Assembly: GCA_023458415.1 (NCBI GenBank)
Contig: JAEWZO010000023.1
Span: 8,157-72,156, forward strand
Reading direction: 5' to 3'
Origin: Bacteroidota bacterium
GTDB lineage: Bacteria > Bacteroidota > Bacteroidia > Flavobacteriales > Weeksellaceae
Length of the DNA: 64,000 bases
Part shown: in pieces, positions 41,299-49,395 of the stretch
Layout: each line of letters opens with the position of its first letter
Numbering within the stretch: the stretch's first letter is position 1
The notes under the pieces: model-generated
The model's input: only the letters and a program-made list of their open reading frames with translations
Told to the model about the DNA's origin: nothing
The model's database searches: none
Translations under genes and position numbers: made by a program

Positions 41299-41808
41299 AT
41301 GATTGATTCACCACTTTTTCCGTATGCATTTGCTTTGCTGATTGCCGTTCCGTTTCTGATTTTTCTGAGACAGTTCGTGCATTATTACATCAAAACCAAA
41401 GAAAAAGAACTGAAACTTCTCACTGTAAAAAGCAACAATGCCCAGAAACTTCAGGCTTACGAAAGAATGACTCTTTTTCTGGAAAGGTTAAAACCCGCAA
41501 ATCTTGTTACGAAATTTGACCGTAATTTAGCTTCACATGAGTTTATTTTCTTGACAGAAAAAACCATTCAGGAAGAATTCGACTACAATGCTTCGCAACA
41601 GCTTTTTGTAACAAAAACTTCGTGGCAAAACATTGTGAATTCCAAAAATAATCTTATTCATCTTTTGCATGAAACGTATGGAAAGATGAGTAACGAAAGC
41701 ACATTAGAAGATTTCAAAACCATTTTTCTGATGAATTATGTAAACGGTGAAGATTATATCGGAAACAGTATTGAAACGATGCGACGTGAAATACTGATGC
41801 TAAACTAG
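41299..41808 (+). CDS. Conserved membrane-anchored protein of unknown function (DUF7935-like)
   Basis: A 169-residue protein. One N-terminal membrane helix (about 5-25, FPYAFALLIAVPFLIFLRQF) is followed by a cytosolic helical domain. The phrases KLQAYERMTLFLERLKPANL, EFIFLTEKTIQEEFDYNASQ and NIVNSKNNLIHLL recall a Bacteroidota-restricted family I know as DUF7935, but I cannot confirm the number. It precedes soluble pyrophosphatase by 21 bases on the same strand and may share its transcript. No catalytic motif is visible. Confidence 0.78.
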   Translation: MIDSPLFPYAFALLIAVPFLIFLRQFVHYYIKTKEKELKLLTVKSNNAQKLQAYERMTLFLERLKPANLVTKFDRNLASHEFIFLTEKTIQEEFDYNASQQLFVTKTSWQNIVNSKNNLIHLLHETYGKMSNESTLEDFKTIFLMNYVNGEDYIGNSIETMRREILMLN

Positions 41809-41829
41809 ATAATTAAAAGATAAAATATA

Positions 41830-42441
41830 ATGATACCAAATTTTAAAGCGCACCCATGGCACGGAATTTCTGCAGGTGCAGACGTTCCGAATGTAGTGAA
41901 TGTTTTCGTGGAAATTGTACCGAGCGATACCATAAAATATGAAATTGACAAATCCAGCGGTTACCTGAAGGTTGACCGTCCACAGCAGTTTTCGAATATT
42001 ATTCCTGCGCTATATGGATTTATTCCCAGAACTTACTGCCACGATCAGGTAAAAGAACTTGCCGTAGAAAGCGGAGCAGATGACGTAACGATGGGTGACC
42101 ATGACCCGCTTGATATTTGTGTTTTGAGTTCTCACAACATTCATTCAGGAGGAATGTTGATGGAAGCTATTCCAATTGGCGGTTTCAAAATGATTGATAA
42201 AGGTGAAGCTGATGATAAAATTGTAGCTGTTATGACGGGAGACCACGCTTTTGGACACTTCCGCGATATTTCAGAACTTCCAAAAGCTGAAATTCAACGA
42301 TTGATGCATTACTTTCTAACCTATAAAAATCTTCCGGACGAACCTGCAAAATGTAGAATTCAGGAAGTGTACGGTGCAGAACATGCAAGAAATGTGATCA
42401 CCGCATCAATGAACGACTATGCTAACAAATTCGGAGGTTAA
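41830..42441 (+). CDS. ppa: Soluble inorganic pyrophosphatase (family I)
   Basis: Hydrolyses pyrophosphate to phosphate in the cytosol. The 203-residue protein shows the family I features: VEIVPSDTIKYEIDKSSGYL, YGFIPRTYC, the metal-binding DHDPLDICVL (usually DGDPLD) and IDKGEADDKIVAV. It is longer than E. coli Ppa (176) and belongs to the somewhat divergent Bacteroidota subtype. A terminator follows the stop, then a separate promoter and the membrane pyrophosphatase hppA. Adjacent soluble and ion-pumping pyrophosphatases act on the same substrate, one wasting and one conserving the energy. Confidence 0.95.
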   Translation: MIPNFKAHPWHGISAGADVPNVVNVFVEIVPSDTIKYEIDKSSGYLKVDRPQQFSNIIPALYGFIPRTYCHDQVKELAVESGADDVTMGDHDPLDICVLSSHNIHSGGMLMEAIPIGGFKMIDKGEADDKIVAVMTGDHAFGHFRDISELPKAEIQRLMHYFLTYKNLPDEPAKCRIQEVYGAEHARNVITASMNDYANKFGG

Positions 42442-42466
42442 TAAAAGTCCGAATTAATAATTAGAA

Positions 42467-42496
42467 AGCAGATGGTAATTGCCATCTGTTTTTTTG
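42467..42496 (+). terminator. Intrinsic terminator after ppa
   Basis: CAGATGG (42469-42475) / CCATCTG (42482-42488), 6-base loop, seven T. Confidence 0.85.
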
Positions 42497-42528
42497 TGGG
42501 CTAAATAGAGAAAAACACACTCTTATTA

Positions 42529-42558
42529 TTGGCGAATTCTAGACTTTTATTATATTTA
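42529..42558 (+). promoter_or_regulatory. Promoter for hppA
   Basis: TTG (42529-42531), exactly 19 bases, TATATTTA (42551-42558), one mismatch from TAnnTTTG. The ATG at 42585 leaves a leader of about 20 bases. Confidence 0.6.
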
Positions 42559-42584
42559 ACAATTAATTAAAATAAACTCTATTT

Positions 42585-45326
42585 ATGAATCTATTCTTTT
42601 TAATACCATTATTTGGTGTTATAGCTTTAGTGTACACTTTTGTTCAGAGTGCGTGGGTAAGTAAGCAGGATGCAGGTAACGAACGCATGAAAGAAATCAG
42701 TGGCCACATTGCAGATGGAGCAATGGCTTTCCTGAAGGCAGAATACAAAATTATGCTGTATTTTGTTGTTATTGTCGCAGTTTTGCTCGGTATTATGGGA
42801 GCGTCTAATTCCAATTCGCACTGGACGATTGGTATTGCTTTCGTTCTTGGTGCCATCCTTTCTGCTCTTGCCGGTTTCATCGGTATGAAAATCGCTACAA
42901 AATCAAACGTGCGTACTGCAGAAGCAGCAAAAACTTCACTTTCCAAAGCACTTAAGGTTTCATTTACCGGTGGTTCTGTAATGGGAATGGGTGTTGCAGG
43001 TTTGGCAGTTTTAGGTTTAGGAGCCCTTTACTTAATTATTAAGCAGATTTTTGCGCCGGATGCAGCCGCAAATAGCCATGAAATGGAAAGAGCTATTGAG
43101 ATTCTTACCGGCTTTTCGTTAGGTGCAGAATCGATCGCACTTTTTGCACGTGTTGGTGGTGGTATTTATACAAAAGCAGCCGATGTGGGAGCCGATCTAG
43201 TGGGTAAAGTAGAAGCCGGAATTCCGGAAGATGATCCGAGAAACCCTGCAACTATCGCAGATAATGTAGGTGATAATGTAGGTGATGTTGCCGGAATGGG
43301 AGCCGACCTTTTTGGTTCGTATGTGGCAACTGTTTTGGCAACAATGGTATTGGGTAGAGAAACCCTTTCTCAGGATGCTTTTGGAGGTTTTGCTCCAATT
43401 CTTCTTCCTATGATGATTGCCGGAGTTGGCATTATCTTCTCAATTATCGGAACTTTCTTTGTGAAAATCAATGATCATGATGGTGCTTCAACATCCAATG
43501 TTCAGAATGCACTGAATATCGGAAACTGGGGAAGTATTGTTCTCACAGCCATTTCCTCCTATTTCCTTGTAACTTATTTGTTGCCTGATACAATGACGCT
43601 ACGTGGTCATGAATTCACCAAAATGGGAGTTTTCGGAGCCATCATCGTAGGTCTGGTTGTTGGAACTTTAATGTCAATTATTACGGAATTTTACACAGCA
43701 ATGGGTAAAAGACCTGTAAAGAGCATTGTAAAACAATCTTCTACAGGACATGCGACCAATATCATCGGCGGACTTTCTGTTGGTATGGAATCTACGCTTC
43801 TTCCGATTATTGTTTTGGCAGGTGGTATTTACGGTTCTTATCTGTGTGCAGGTTTATATGGTGTTGCAATTGCTGCAGCGGGGATGATGGCTACAACAGC
43901 GATGCAGTTGGCTATTGACGCATTTGGACCAATTGCCGATAACGCAGGTGGAATCGCAGAAATGAGTGAGCTTCCAAAAGAAGTTCGTGAGAAAACAGAT
44001 ATTCTGGATGCAGTTGGTAACACAACTGCTGCAACAGGAAAGGGATTTGCTATTGCTTCTGCAGCCTTAACAGCTTTAGCTTTATTTGCAGCATTCGTTG
44101 GAATTGCAGGAATCGACGGAATTGATATTTACCGCGCAGATGTTCTTGCCGGACTGTTCATTGGTGGTATGATTCCTTTTATTTTCTCCTCACTTGCCAT
44201 TACCGCAGTAGGAAAAGCTGCAATGGCGATGGTTGAAGAGGTTAGAAGACAGTTCCGTGAAATTCCTGGAATTTTAGAAGGAAAAAGTCAGCCTGAATAC
44301 GAAAAATGTGTAGCTATTTCTACCGATGCATCCATTAAGAAAATGCTTCTTCCTGGAGCAATTGCATTAGTTTCTCCAATTCTTGTTGGATTTATTTTTG
44401 GGCCTGAAGTTTTAGGAGGATTCCTTGCCGGAGCCACAGTTTCTGGTGTTTTAATGGGAATGTTCCAGAACAACGCAGGTGGAGCTTGGGATAATGCTAA
44501 AAAATCTTTCGAAAAAGGAGTGGATATCAATGGTGAAACGTATTACAAAGGTTCAGAGCCGCACAAAGCTTCAGTGACAGGTGATACTGTTGGAGATCCT
44601 TTCAAGGATACTTCAGGACCATCCATGAATATTTTGATTAAACTGATGTCAATCGTTTCACTGGTAATCGCACCTACACTTGCCGTTCTTCACAAAGATA
44701 AAATTGAAGAAAACCGAAGAATGAAGCTCGAAGCGATGCAGCTGGCTTCATCAGGAACTTTAGTGACTTCTGATGTAACAGCCGATCCTTACGGTATGGA
44801 AAACGATATTCTGGTTCCGGTTGGTACGCTTAACGAAAGCGGAGATTTTGTTTACGATACTGGTGCGCCAACCTTGGTGAAGCTTCCGAATGGAGAAACG
44901 ATGAGTTTGGGTGAAATGAGTCAACTTGGTTTTTTAGCAAAAGGTATTGAAATGAAAGATCAGACTTTACTGGAAAATACACAGTGGTTCACGTTAGAAA
45001 ATCTTCATTTCGAAACTAACAGCAGCGATCTTAAGCAGGAGTCTATTGGCGTTCTTGAAAATCTTTATAAACTGATGGCAGCTTACCCTGATTTGAAACT
45101 GAAATTAGGAGGCTACACTGATAATACAGGAAATGAAGATACCAACAAAAGGCTTTCTAACCTTCGCGCGCAAACGGCAAAACTTAAGCTTCTTGAAATG
45201 GGAGTAAGTGCAGACAGAATTGAAGCAGAAGGTTACGGATCACAGTTTCCGGTCTGTCCGGCGAACGATACTGATGAATGTAAAGCACAGAACAGAAGAA
45301 TTGATGTTCGTGTAATGGGACTTTAA
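42585..45326 (+). CDS. hppA: Membrane ion-translocating pyrophosphatase fused to a C-terminal OmpA domain
   Basis: A 913-residue protein. Residues 1 to about 700 are a complete membrane pyrophosphatase of the 16-helix type. The metal/PPi loops include YTKAADVGADLVGKVEAGIP, ADNVGDNVGDVAGMGADLFG and VTGDTVGDPFKDTSGPS. The GNTTAATGKGFA motif has Ala and Gly where K+-independent pumps have Lys and Thr, so K+ dependence is expected; Na+ versus H+ cannot be settled by eye. A linker of about 100 residues follows, then an OmpA-like domain (about 800-913): LHFETNSSDLKQES, LKLGGYTDNTGNEDTNKRLS and NRRIDVRV, with the Asp and Arg that bind peptidoglycan. Two Cys (VCPANDTDECK) could pair. The pump's C-terminus is extracytoplasmic in the family, so the OmpA part can reach the cell wall. 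Confidence 0.93.
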   Translation: MNLFFLIPLFGVIALVYTFVQSAWVSKQDAGNERMKEISGHIADGAMAFLKAEYKIMLYFVVIVAVLLGIMGASNSNSHWTIGIAFVLGAILSALAGFIGMKIATKSNVRTAEAAKTSLSKALKVSFTGGSVMGMGVAGLAVLGLGALYLIIKQIFAPDAAANSHEMERAIEILTGFSLGAESIALFARVGGGIYTKAADVGADLVGKVEAGIPEDDPRNPATIADNVGDNVGDVAGMGADLFGSYVATVLATMVLGRETLSQDAFGGFAPILLPMMIAGVGIIFSIIGTFFVKINDHDGASTSNVQNALNIGNWGSIVLTAISSYFLVTYLLPDTMTLRGHEFTKMGVFGAIIVGLVVGTLMSIITEFYTAMGKRPVKSIVKQSSTGHATNIIGGLSVGMESTLLPIIVLAGGIYGSYLCAGLYGVAIAAAGMMATTAMQLAIDAFGPIADNAGGIAEMSELPKEVREKTDILDAVGNTTAATGKGFAIASAALTALALFAAFVGIAGIDGIDIYRADVLAGLFIGGMIPFIFSSLAITAVGKAAMAMVEEVRRQFREIPGILEGKSQPEYEKCVAISTDASIKKMLLPGAIALVSPILVGFIFGPEVLGGFLAGATVSGVLMGMFQNNAGGAWDNAKKSFEKGVDINGETYYKGSEPHKASVTGDTVGDPFKDTSGPSMNILIKLMSIVSLVIAPTLAVLHKDKIEENRRMKLEAMQLASSGTLVTSDVTADPYGMENDILVPVGTLNESGDFVYDTGAPTLVKLPNGETMSLGEMSQLGFLAKGIEMKDQTLLENTQWFTLENLHFETNSSDLKQESIGVLENLYKLMAAYPDLKLKLGGYTDNTGNEDTNKRLSNLRAQTAKLKLLEMGVSADRIEAEGYGSQFPVCPANDTDECKAQNRRIDVRVMGL

Positions 45327-45346
45327 TTTCTGTCCTTAAAAATATT

Positions 45347-45381
45347 AAAACTCTCAAAGTGAAAGCTTTGGGAGTTTTTTT
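45347..45381 (+). terminator. Intrinsic terminator after hppA
   Basis: ACTCTCAAAG (45350-45359) / CTTTGGGAGT (45366-45375), ten pairs with one U-G, loop TGAAAG, T-run to 45381. Confidence 0.8.
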
Positions 45382-45435
45382 ATCAACTTAACGCCAGCGA
45401 ATTCAAATTTACTTTCAAAATTTCAATTAATTCCC

Positions 45436-45443
45436 TATTTTTG
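45436..45443 (+). promoter_or_regulatory. -7 box abutting the dnaX start codon
   Basis: TATTTTTG, full match to TAnnTTTG, 4 bases before the ATG at 45448. At the 19-base spacer position stands TTC (45414-45416) instead of TTG. Leaderless mRNA predicted. Confidence 0.6.
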
Positions 45444-45447
45444 AGCA

Positions 45448-46533
45448 ATGGAAAATTTCATAGTATCTGCACGCAAATACCGTCCACAAGAGTTTGATAC
45501 TGTTGTTGGGCAGTCGCACATTACAGATACTTTGGAACATGCAATTGAGGAAAATCAGCTAGCGCAGGCGCTACTTTTCTGTGGTCCGCGTGGAGTTGGT
45601 AAAACAACCTGTGCAAGAATTTTAGCCAGAAAAATCAATGAGCGTGACGGAGCTACTTCAGAGGACGGTTTCGCATACAATATTTTTGAGCTCGATGCCG
45701 CTTCCAACAATTCCGTTGATGACATTCGTGAACTTACTGATCAGGTGCGATACGCTCCACAAGTAGGGAAGTACAAAGTGTATATTATCGACGAGGTGCA
45801 CATGCTGAGTAACACTGCATTCAATGCCTTCCTTAAAACATTGGAAGAACCGCCTGCACATGCGATTTTCATTCTGGCAACAACGGAAAAACACAAGATT
45901 ATTCCTACCATTCTTTCGAGATGTCAGATTTACGATTTCAAACGGATTACGCTGGATGATATTCAGAATCATTTGAAGAAAATTGCTGACAAAGAAGGCA
46001 TCAAATATGAAGACGATGCACTTTATCTCATAGCTCAGAAAGCAGATGGAGCGCTTCGTGATGCACTTTCAATTTTCGACAGACTTTCAACTTTTTCGCA
46101 GAAAAATATTACTGTAGAAAAAGCTGCCGAAGTTCTTAATGTTCTTGATTATGATCAGTTCCTGAAGATTGTAGACCTTGCAAAAGAAAACAAGATTCCG
46201 GAAACCCTGACTGCCTTTAACGAGATTGTAAAAAAAGGGTTCGATCCGCATGATTTTATCGCAGGTTTAGGAAATCATTTCCGCGATTTGATGATGGCAA
46301 AGAATATTGCGACACTGGAATTAATCGAAGTTGGTGAAAAAACAAAAGAGAAATTCAAAGAACAGAGTAAAAAATGGGCACCACAGCAACTTATCGACGC
46401 TATTGAAATCTGTAATCATGCAGACATCAACTATAAAATTTCTAAAAATCCACGACTAACGGTGGAAATTGCTTTGATGCAGTTAGCTTCATTAACGGCA
46501 AATCTTCAGGAAAATAAAAAAAAAAATTCCTGA
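45448..46533 (+). CDS. dnaX: DNA polymerase III subunit gamma (unshifted dnaX product)
   Basis: Read in frame, dnaX gives 361 residues ending NKKKNS just after an A11 run. This part is the AAA+ clamp-loader motor plus collar: Walker A GPRGVGKTTCAR, Walker B VYIIDEVHML, sensor 1 ATTEKHKIIPTIL, arginine finger in SRC, and sensor 2 GALRDALSIFDRLS. The four-Cys zinc module found in most DnaX proteins between Walker A and FELDAAS is missing and replaced by a short loop (NERDGATSEDGF). That may be a lineage trait. A product of this size matches the short gamma form of E. coli and Thermus, which loads clamps but lacks the tau tail. The start follows a -7 box by 4 bases. Confidence 0.93.
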   Translation: MENFIVSARKYRPQEFDTVVGQSHITDTLEHAIEENQLAQALLFCGPRGVGKTTCARILARKINERDGATSEDGFAYNIFELDAASNNSVDDIRELTDQVRYAPQVGKYKVYIIDEVHMLSNTAFNAFLKTLEEPPAHAIFILATTEKHKIIPTILSRCQIYDFKRITLDDIQNHLKKIADKEGIKYEDDALYLIAQKADGALRDALSIFDRLSTFSQKNITVEKAAEVLNVLDYDQFLKIVDLAKENKIPETLTAFNEIVKKGFDPHDFIAGLGNHFRDLMMAKNIATLELIEVGEKTKEKFKEQSKKWAPQQLIDAIEICNHADINYKISKNPRLTVEIALMQLASLTANLQENKKKNS

Positions 46534-47135
46534 TTCTGGCTCCGTTGCTCAGCAGCGGTAATTCTGTAGTTTCTCCTAAGGAAAAAAACCAAAAACAGGC
46601 ACAAACGGAACCTTCGCAAACCGTTTCAGAACCCGAACCTGAAATAGTTCGAAAAGCCGGCGCGCCACTTTTATCAGAAAAATCACCTTCTAAATTCAGC
46701 ATTAAAGCTGCCCTTGAAAAGAAAGTGGAAACAGCTGAAAAGGAAACTTCAGAACCGAAAGAAAAGCTACCTTCCAATCATTTTACCGAGACAGATTTGC
46801 AAAAAGAATGGAATGAGTTTCTCACTGATCTGCAGAAAAAAGATATCATTATTTTCAACGCCATCAGTTCATTCAGAATGAAAAAACTTGATGAAGACAC
46901 GATACAAATAACCTATTCATCAGAATCGGCGCGTAATGAGTTTGAAAAAATTCGTGGAGATTTCTTTAATCATTTCAAGAGAAAAGTGAATCATTACAAT
47001 ATTAAAACGGAATACAGTTTTGATGTTGGTCTGAAAAAAGAAATCATCACCAAGCGGAAGATTTTTGATAAATTTGCCGAAATCAATCCGCTATTAAAAG
47101 AGTTGGACGATTTGTTTAAGTTTGATTTTAACTGA
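45448..47135 (+). CDS. dnaX: DNA polymerase III subunit tau, made by -1 slip at 46516-46526
   Basis: The tau-specific C-terminus (open from 46518 to 47135) lies in the -1 frame relative to the motor region. A slip by one base on the A11 run joins them to about 562 residues. After the slip the linker is rich in Lys, Glu, Pro and Ser (SPKEKNQKQAQTEPSQT). Then comes a conserved-looking domain with LQKEWNEFLTDLQKKDIIIF, ISSFRMKKLDEDTIQITYSS, NEFEKIRGDFFNHFKRK, ending LDDLFKFDFN. In known systems this tail binds the polymerase alpha subunit and the helicase. In E. coli the slip is ribosomal; in Thermus it is transcriptional on A9. A homopolymer sequencing error is the main alternative. Confidence 0.75.
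46516..46526 (+). other. A11 slippery run in dnaX
   Basis: Eleven consecutive A. The incoming frame reads AAA AAA AAA AAT TCC TGA; the -1 frame reads on openly to 47135. A TAA at 46515-46517 closes the -1 frame just upstream, so switching must happen within the run. A small stem CCGTTG (46542-46547) / CAGCGG (46553-46558) lies 15 bases beyond. Confidence 0.8.
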
Positions 47136-47185
47136 TTTTTTGAATTAACCGAGGAAAGCTGAAAGAAATTGCTGACGAGAAGAAG

Positions 47186-48265
47186 ATGAATTTACAAGAT
47201 TTAGAAAATAACTGGATTAATCGGTTTCCAAAACCGCTAATTATTGCAGGTCCATGCAGCGCTGAAAGTGAAGCTCAAATGTTGGAAACTGCCCAAAGAT
47301 TAAAAGAAACTCATGCAGAAATTCCGGTTTTTCGTGCCGGAATCTGGAAACCGAGAACAAAACCCAACGGTTTTGAAGGAGTAGGAGTTATCGGGTTGAA
47401 CTGGCTGAAGAAAGTGAAGGAGGAATTCGGTTTTCAAACGGCAACCGAAGTGGCAAATGCACATCATGTGGCTGCAGCATTGGATGCGGATGTAGATATT
47501 TTGTGGATTGGAGCACGCTCAACTGTGAATCCGTTCACGGTTCAGGAAATCGCTGAAGCACTAAATGGAACAGAAAAAACGGTGCTCGTAAAAAATCCGG
47601 TAAATCCCGATTTGGCTCTATGGATTGGTGCTCTGGAAAGACTTGCCGGACAGAATGTGAAAAATTTGGGTGTTATACATCGTGGATTTTCTACTTACCA
47701 GAAAACGAAATACCGTAACATCCCAAACTGGCATATTCCTTTGGATTTTAAAAATCAGTTTCCCAATATTCCGATTATTGTTGATCCTTCGCATATTTGC
47801 GGTAACAGAACTGGTTTGGCAGCGATTGCGCAAGAAGCCATGAATGTTGGTTATCACGGTGCAATGATTGAAACTCACTGTTCTCCAGATGCGGCGTGGA
47901 GTGATGCTGCACAACAAATTACACCGGAAGTTCTTGCTGAATTAATTGCAAAACTTGAAATTAGAAATTCCGGGATTGCTGGTTACGAAGATGAACTAGG
48001 AAAACACAGGACTTTAATTTCCGACCTTGACTTTCAGATTATTGAACTTCTGTCCCAAAGGATGAAAATTTCGGAGCATATCGGAAATGTGAAAAAAGAA
48101 AATAACATTGCGATTTTTCAGCCGGAAAGATGGAAGGTAATCAACGAATATGCAGTACAGAAAGCAGAAGAAACCGGTATGTCTGCAGAATTTATCGAAA
48201 AAGTTTTCAAAGCTATTCACGAAGAATCCATCGAGGTTCAGAACAGTGTGATGATAAATAAATAA
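47186..48265 (+). CDS. Bifunctional DAHP synthase / chorismate mutase (type II)
   Basis: A 359-residue fusion for aromatic amino acid synthesis. The N-terminal part (about 1-265) is a type I-beta/KDO8P-like DAHP synthase: LIIAGPCSAESEAQM, FRAGIWKPRTKPN, the ILWIGARSTVNPF block, VLVKNPVNPDL, IHRGFSTYQ, IIVDPSHICGNR and MIETHCSPDAAWSDA. The C-terminal 90 residues are an AroQ-type chorismate mutase: RTLISDLDFQIIELLSQRMK, then FQPERWKVI and VFKAIHEESIEVQN. The fused mutase often gives feedback control of the synthase by prephenate or chorismate. rsgA begins 1 base after its stop, so the two genes are linked. Confidence 0.95.
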   Translation: MNLQDLENNWINRFPKPLIIAGPCSAESEAQMLETAQRLKETHAEIPVFRAGIWKPRTKPNGFEGVGVIGLNWLKKVKEEFGFQTATEVANAHHVAAALDADVDILWIGARSTVNPFTVQEIAEALNGTEKTVLVKNPVNPDLALWIGALERLAGQNVKNLGVIHRGFSTYQKTKYRNIPNWHIPLDFKNQFPNIPIIVDPSHICGNRTGLAAIAQEAMNVGYHGAMIETHCSPDAAWSDAAQQITPEVLAELIAKLEIRNSGIAGYEDELGKHRTLISDLDFQIIELLSQRMKISEHIGNVKKENNIAIFQPERWKVINEYAVQKAEETGMSAEFIEKVFKAIHEESIEVQNSVMINK

Positions 48266-48266
48266 T

Positions 48267-49196
48267 TTGCTGAAAGGACTCATCATAAAATCTACAGGAA
48301 GTTGGTATCAGGTTATGGAGCTTGGTTCCGATAGGATTTATGAAGCCCGGATTCGGGGAAAGTTTAAGCTCATCAAGACCAGACTTACCAATCCTTTGGC
48401 TGTGGGTGATTTTGTTGAGTTTCAGTTGGAAACTGACGATGTTGCGTGGATTACCAAAATTGAACAGCGCAAAAACTATCTCATCAGAAAATCTGTTAAT
48501 CTCTCGAAAGAAGCGCACATCATTGCTTCCAATGTGGATATTGCATGTTTTATTTTCACGCTGAAGCATCCTGAAACTTCACTCGGTTTTCTGGACCGAT
48601 TTCTTGCCTGTTGTGAAGCTTACAATATTGAGCCGCTCATTCTTTTCAATAAAATGGATGTTCTGAACGATGATGAAAAACAAATTATTGATCAGATTAA
48701 AGAAATTTATAAGTCTATCGGCTACGAAAGTGTTTGTATTTCTTCCTATTCAAAACTGAATCTAGATTCGCTGAAAGAACTAATAAAAGACAAAACCTCT
48801 GTGTTTTTCGGGCATTCGGGTAGTGGTAAATCAACTTTGGTGAATTCACTGCAGCCCGGACTGAATCTTAAAACTTCAGAAATTTCAGAAACTCATCTAA
48901 AAGGAAAACATACCACAACATTTGCGCAGATGCATTTCTGGAATTTCGGTGGCAGCGTTATTGATACTCCCGGAGTTCGCGAATTTGCAATGATTGACGT
49001 GGAGAAAGAGGAAATTCAACATTATTTTCCGGAGATTTTCAAGAAAAGGGAAGAGTGTAAATTTCATAACTGCATGCACATCAACGAACCCAAATGTGCC
49101 GTTCTTGATGGACTGGAAGACGGTTCCATCGAAGAATCCCGCTACATCACTTACCTGAAACTGATGGAAGAAGCGGAAGAAAACTCCCAAAAATAA
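48267..49196 (+). CDS. rsgA: Ribosome small subunit-dependent GTPase RsgA
   Basis: A 309-residue circularly permuted GTPase that checks late assembly of the 30S subunit. An OB-fold (about 1-75; LKGLIIKSTGSWYQVM) precedes the GTPase domain, where G4 (LFNKMD) comes before G1 (GHSGSGKSTLVNSL) and G3 (DTPGVREF). The C-terminal zinc motif is CKFHNCMHINEPKCAV. No ATG is available near the family N-terminus: translation seems to start at TTG 48267, one base after the preceding stop, so it may depend on coupling to the DAHP synthase gene. It ends before an orphan minus-strand unit. Confidence 0.95.
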   Translation: MLKGLIIKSTGSWYQVMELGSDRIYEARIRGKFKLIKTRLTNPLAVGDFVEFQLETDDVAWITKIEQRKNYLIRKSVNLSKEAHIIASNVDIACFIFTLKHPETSLGFLDRFLACCEAYNIEPLILFNKMDVLNDDEKQIIDQIKEIYKSIGYESVCISSYSKLNLDSLKELIKDKTSVFFGHSGSGKSTLVNSLQPGLNLKTSEISETHLKGKHTTTFAQMHFWNFGGSVIDTPGVREFAMIDVEKEEIQHYFPEIFKKREECKFHNCMHINEPKCAVLDGLEDGSIEESRYITYLKLMEEAEENSQK

Positions 49197-49214
49197 AATC
49201 TTCACTTCTGGTTA

Positions 49215-49240
49215 TAAAAAAACCCAGCCGAAGCTGGGTA
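49215..49240 (-). terminator. Minus-strand intrinsic terminator between rsgA and ndk
   Basis: On the minus strand ACCCAGC / GCTGGGT (plus positions 49239-49233 / 49228-49222) is closed by a TTCG tetraloop and followed by a seven-T run. The plus strand has no T-run after it, and no annotated minus gene ends here. Confidence 0.8.
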
Positions 49241-49342
49241 AAAACTAATAACCATGAAAACTCAAATTAAACATGAGAATCGTAAAAATAATAACAAGTA
49301 TTGTGCCAAAATTTTTACTAAGAAATCCCCGTCTAGAATTTT
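49215..49342 (-). ncRNA. Candidate small RNA or tiny-peptide transcript on the minus strand
   Basis: A -7 box TATATTTG (minus, 49355-49348) and the UUCG terminator at 49240-49215 bracket about 125 bases. One minus frame through it is open from upstream of the -7 box to a TAG and ends SKNFGTILVIIFTILMFN plus LSFHGY, which looks like a membrane-spanning peptide. However, the only ATG within the transcript gives just nine residues. So it could be a small RNA, or a micro-protein using a non-ATG start. It is inferred from signals only. Confidence 0.4.
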
Positions 49343-49347
49343 CGTTA

Positions 49348-49355
49348 CAAATATA
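49348..49355 (-). promoter_or_regulatory. -7 box of the orphan minus-strand unit
   Basis: TATATTTG on the minus strand, a full match to TAnnTTTG. The nearest upstream TTG is 24 bases away, longer than ideal. Confidence 0.45.
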
Positions 49356-49395
49356 GAACAAATTTTCGTACTTTCGCAGCAAAATAACATAATTT

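Noticed and set aside
46542..46558. Stem-loop after the dnaX A11 run as a classical ribosomal frameshift stimulator
   Set aside because: It is 15 bases from the slippery run (usual spacing is roughly 5-9) and has only six pairs with one G-U; kept as a note, not called as a stimulator.
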